Below are positions 62,104 through 64,000 of a stretch of 64,000 bases of DNA, piece by piece (position 1 is the stretch's first letter; each line of letters begins with the position of its first letter). The position numbers and the translations under genes were made by a program. Below the pieces are notes generated by a model, which was given only the letters and a program-made list of their open reading frames with translations, made no database searches and had not been told where the DNA came from. This DNA comes from Salinicola tamaricis (GTDB lineage: Bacteria; Pseudomonadota; Gammaproteobacteria; Pseudomonadales; Halomonadaceae), in the NCBI RefSeq assembly GCF_003006155.1, contig NZ_CP023559.1, forward strand, positions 1,922,001 to 1,986,000, given 5' to 3'.

Positions 62104-63058
62104 ATGCGCAACACGCTATTTGGACTCGTGGCTGGACGGTTGGGCGCCAGTCTGCTGACCCTGTTTCTGGTCTCGCTGGTGATCTTCGCCATCACCTCGC
62201 TGCTGCCCGGCGACACGGCCCAGCAGATTCTGGGCCAGTTCGCCACGCCCGAGCAGGTCGCTGCGCTGAGAGAGCAGCTGGGACTCAATCAGCCGGCCAT
62301 CCTGCGTTACTGGCACTGGCTGTCCGGCTTCGTCACCGGTGATCTCGGTCAGTCGGCGAGCAACGGCATGGCGGTCGCCCAACTGATCAACGATCGCCTG
62401 CCCAACTCGCTCATTCTCGCCGGCATCACCACCCTCGTCTCGGTGCCCATCGCCATCACCATGGGCGTGGTGGCGGATGTGCCGCGGTGGCCTGATCGAT
62501 CGCCTGATCAATCTGGTGACCCTGTCGATGGTCGCGGTGCCGGAGTTCCTGGTGGCCACGCTGGCGGTGCTGATTTTCGCGGTCAAGCTCAACTGGCTGC
62601 CCGCACTCTCCTATGTCTCTACGGTCGATTCGCTGGGCGACGCCATGAAGATCTACGCCATGCCGGTGCTGACGCTCTGCTGCGTGCTCATCGCGCAGAT
62701 GGCTCGGATGACGAGAGCGGCGCTGATCGATCAGCTCGATAGCCCCTACGTCGAGATGGCGCAGCTCAAGGGCGTGCCGCCGATCCGCCGGGTCATGCGC
62801 CACGCCCTGCCCAATGCGGTCGGGCCGATCGCCAATGCCGTTGCGCTGAGCCTCTCCTATCTGCTCGGCGGCGTCATCATCGTCGAGACCATCTTCAACT
62901 ATCCGGGGATCGCCAGCCTGATGGTGGACGCGGTATCCAATCGCGACCTCTCGCTGGTGCAGGCCTGCGCCATGCTGTTCTGCGGCACCTATCTGGTGCT
63001 GGTCATGCTGGCCGACATCTGCGCGATTCTCTCCAACCCGAGGCTGCGCAACCGATGA
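62104..63058 (+). CDS. ABC transporter permease, DppB-type (frameshifted)
   Basis: About 318 residues with six helices. The helix-1 block FGLVAGRLGASLLTLFLVSL and LPGDTAQQILGQFATPEQVA are DppB/OppB signatures, and MAQLKGVPPIRRVMRHALPN carries the EAA-like coupling loop contacting the ATPase. One frameshift near 62485 lies in mid-protein. The start ATG at 62104 follows a GAGAC site. The stop overlaps the next permease start by four bases (ATGA). Confidence 0.88.
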
Positions 63059-63963
63059 ACTCGCTCAAGACGATGACGCATCCCAAGGCCAATACCGTTC
63101 GGCGGCTGCGCCACGGCAGTCACCTGCCTGTCGGTGCCCCCCAGCGCCGCAATCGCCGTCGGCTTCAGTTGACCCGCTGGATCGGGCTCGGCGTATTCGG
63201 CTTCTGGATTCTGGTGGCGCTGTTCGGGCCGCTGCTGGCCCCCCATCCGATGGGGGCATTCGTCTCCGACCAGATGTTCGGCGGGATGAGTGCTGCTTAC
63301 CCGCTGGGCACCGACTACATGGGCCGCGACATGCTCAGTCGGATCCTGACCGGCGCTCGCTATACCGTGGGGCTCGCCCTGGTCGCCGCCTGTCTCTCCA
63401 GCCTGATCGGCGCCGGCTTCGGCATGCTCTCGGTGCTGTTGCCGAAGTGGCTGGAGGAGTCCGTACGACGGGTCTTCGACACCCTGATTTCGATTCCCAG
63501 CAAGATGATGGCGCTGGTGATGGTGTCGGCCTTCGGTGCCTCGATCCCGCTGCTGATCACGGCCACCGTGTTGAGCTATGCCCCCGGGGCTTTCCGAATC
63601 GCCCATAGCCTGGCCACCAATCTGGCCACGATGGAGTACGTTCAGGTCGCTCATACCCGGGGCGAAGGCCGACTCTACATCGCCGCCTGCGAGATCTTCC
63701 CCAACATGATCCAGTCGGTATTGACCGACATGGGGATGCGCTTCGTGTTCATCGTGCTGCTACTCAGCGGCATGAGTTTTCTCGGGCTGGGGGTGCAGCC
63801 GCCGGCGGCGGATCTCGGGTCGCTGGTGCGCGAGAACATCGGTGGCTTGAGTCAGGGCGCGATCGCGGTCATCGCGCCGGCCCTGGCCATCGGCACGCTG
63901 ACGATCGGCGCCAATCTGCTGATCGACAGCCTCTCCACCAGCCGTGCGACGCAGAAGGAGTGA
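63055..63963 (+). CDS. ABC transporter permease, DppC-type
   Basis: A 302-residue membrane component. Helix 1 is WIGLGVFGFWILVALFGPLL; YPLGTDYMGRDMLSRILTGA is the DppC/OppC periplasmic motif; VQVAHTRGEGRLYIAACEIF is the EAA coupling loop. Together with the preceding permease it forms the membrane channel. The start overlaps the upstream stop. The frame is intact. Confidence 0.92.
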   Translation: MNSLKTMTHPKANTVRRLRHGSHLPVGAPQRRNRRRLQLTRWIGLGVFGFWILVALFGPLLAPHPMGAFVSDQMFGGMSAAYPLGTDYMGRDMLSRILTGARYTVGLALVAACLSSLIGAGFGMLSVLLPKWLEESVRRVFDTLISIPSKMMALVMVSAFGASIPLLITATVLSYAPGAFRIAHSLATNLATMEYVQVAHTRGEGRLYIAACEIFPNMIQSVLTDMGMRFVFIVLLLSGMSFLGLGVQPPAADLGSLVRENIGGLSQGAIAVIAPALAIGTLTIGANLLIDSLSTSRATQKE

Positions 63964-63966
63964 CCC

Positions 63967-64000
63967 ATGCAAGGTGAATCGCTCATCGTTCGCGACCTCG
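63967..64000 (+). CDS. ABC transporter ATP-binding protein, N-terminal start (partial)
   Basis: Eleven codons (MQGESLIVRDL) starting three bases after the permease stop, in the position and with the first beta-strand pattern expected of a DppD-like ATPase. The rest lies outside the window. Confidence 0.6.
   Translation, partial: MQGESLIVRDL

Overview
The window looks like chromosomal DNA of a high-GC gammaproteobacterium, most likely a Halomonas-type organism (Halomonadaceae). This is inferred from protein likeness and gene content: a UbiM-type ubiquinone hydroxylase, a class Ib ribonucleotide reductase, a glucosylglycerol-phosphatase-like protein, sigma-28 chemotaxis genes and a DksA2/Zur module. 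There are no rRNA or tRNA genes, CRISPR arrays, prophages or intact insertion sequences. Mobile-type DNA is limited to one IS5-like MITE and a four-copy intergenic repeat of about 140 bp.

Layout. 0-9 kb: haem-biosynthesis gene end, HAD phosphatase, ghrA-ggt pair, TDT transporter with divergent LysR gene, ubiM and gnd. 9-13.4 kb: nrdHIEF with NrdR-, Fur- and DnaA-type sites. 13.5-20.7 kb: periplasmic protein, NUDIX, a sensor-less chemoreceptor, DUF533, an MFS/TetR pair around a palindromic operator, mntP behind a manganese riboswitch, and arfA with an in-gene hairpin. 20.6-38 kb: exporters and regulators (LysE, AraC, RhtA, XRE-cupin, TauE/SafE, NCS2, NepI), a class C beta-lactamase, mqo, gamma-carbonic anhydrase, thioredoxin, chaC, an isochorismatase/GlxA pair and a GGDEF protein. 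38-46 kb: pgm, two tandem near-identical chemoreceptor genes with sigma-28 promoters, and a StpA-like phosphatase. 46-52.7 kb: PNPOx-like protein, CNNM transporter, a zinc-starvation pair (Zur site, dksA2-like gene, COG0523 GTPase), and a CmlA/FloR-like exporter with what looks like a translational-attenuation leader, then an old yellow enzyme. 52.7-64 kb: a probable peptide/amine catabolic island (M20 amidohydrolase, GNAT, aldehyde dehydrogenase, two FAD amine oxidases, a HAD enzyme and a dipeptide ABC transporter running off the end).

Metal logic recurs: Fur and NrdR sites at the manganese-type reductase operon, a Mn riboswitch at the Mn exporter, and a Zur site at the zinc-sparing pair.

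Caution: about 26 genes, including nrdF and pgm, carry one or more single-base frameshifts (about 50 in all). They cluster in 12.4-44 kb and 52.7-62.5 kb and often sit in homopolymers. Comparison of the two chemoreceptor copies shows directly that bases are missing. Most are probably sequencing errors, not true pseudogenes; such genes are given as their full inferred span.
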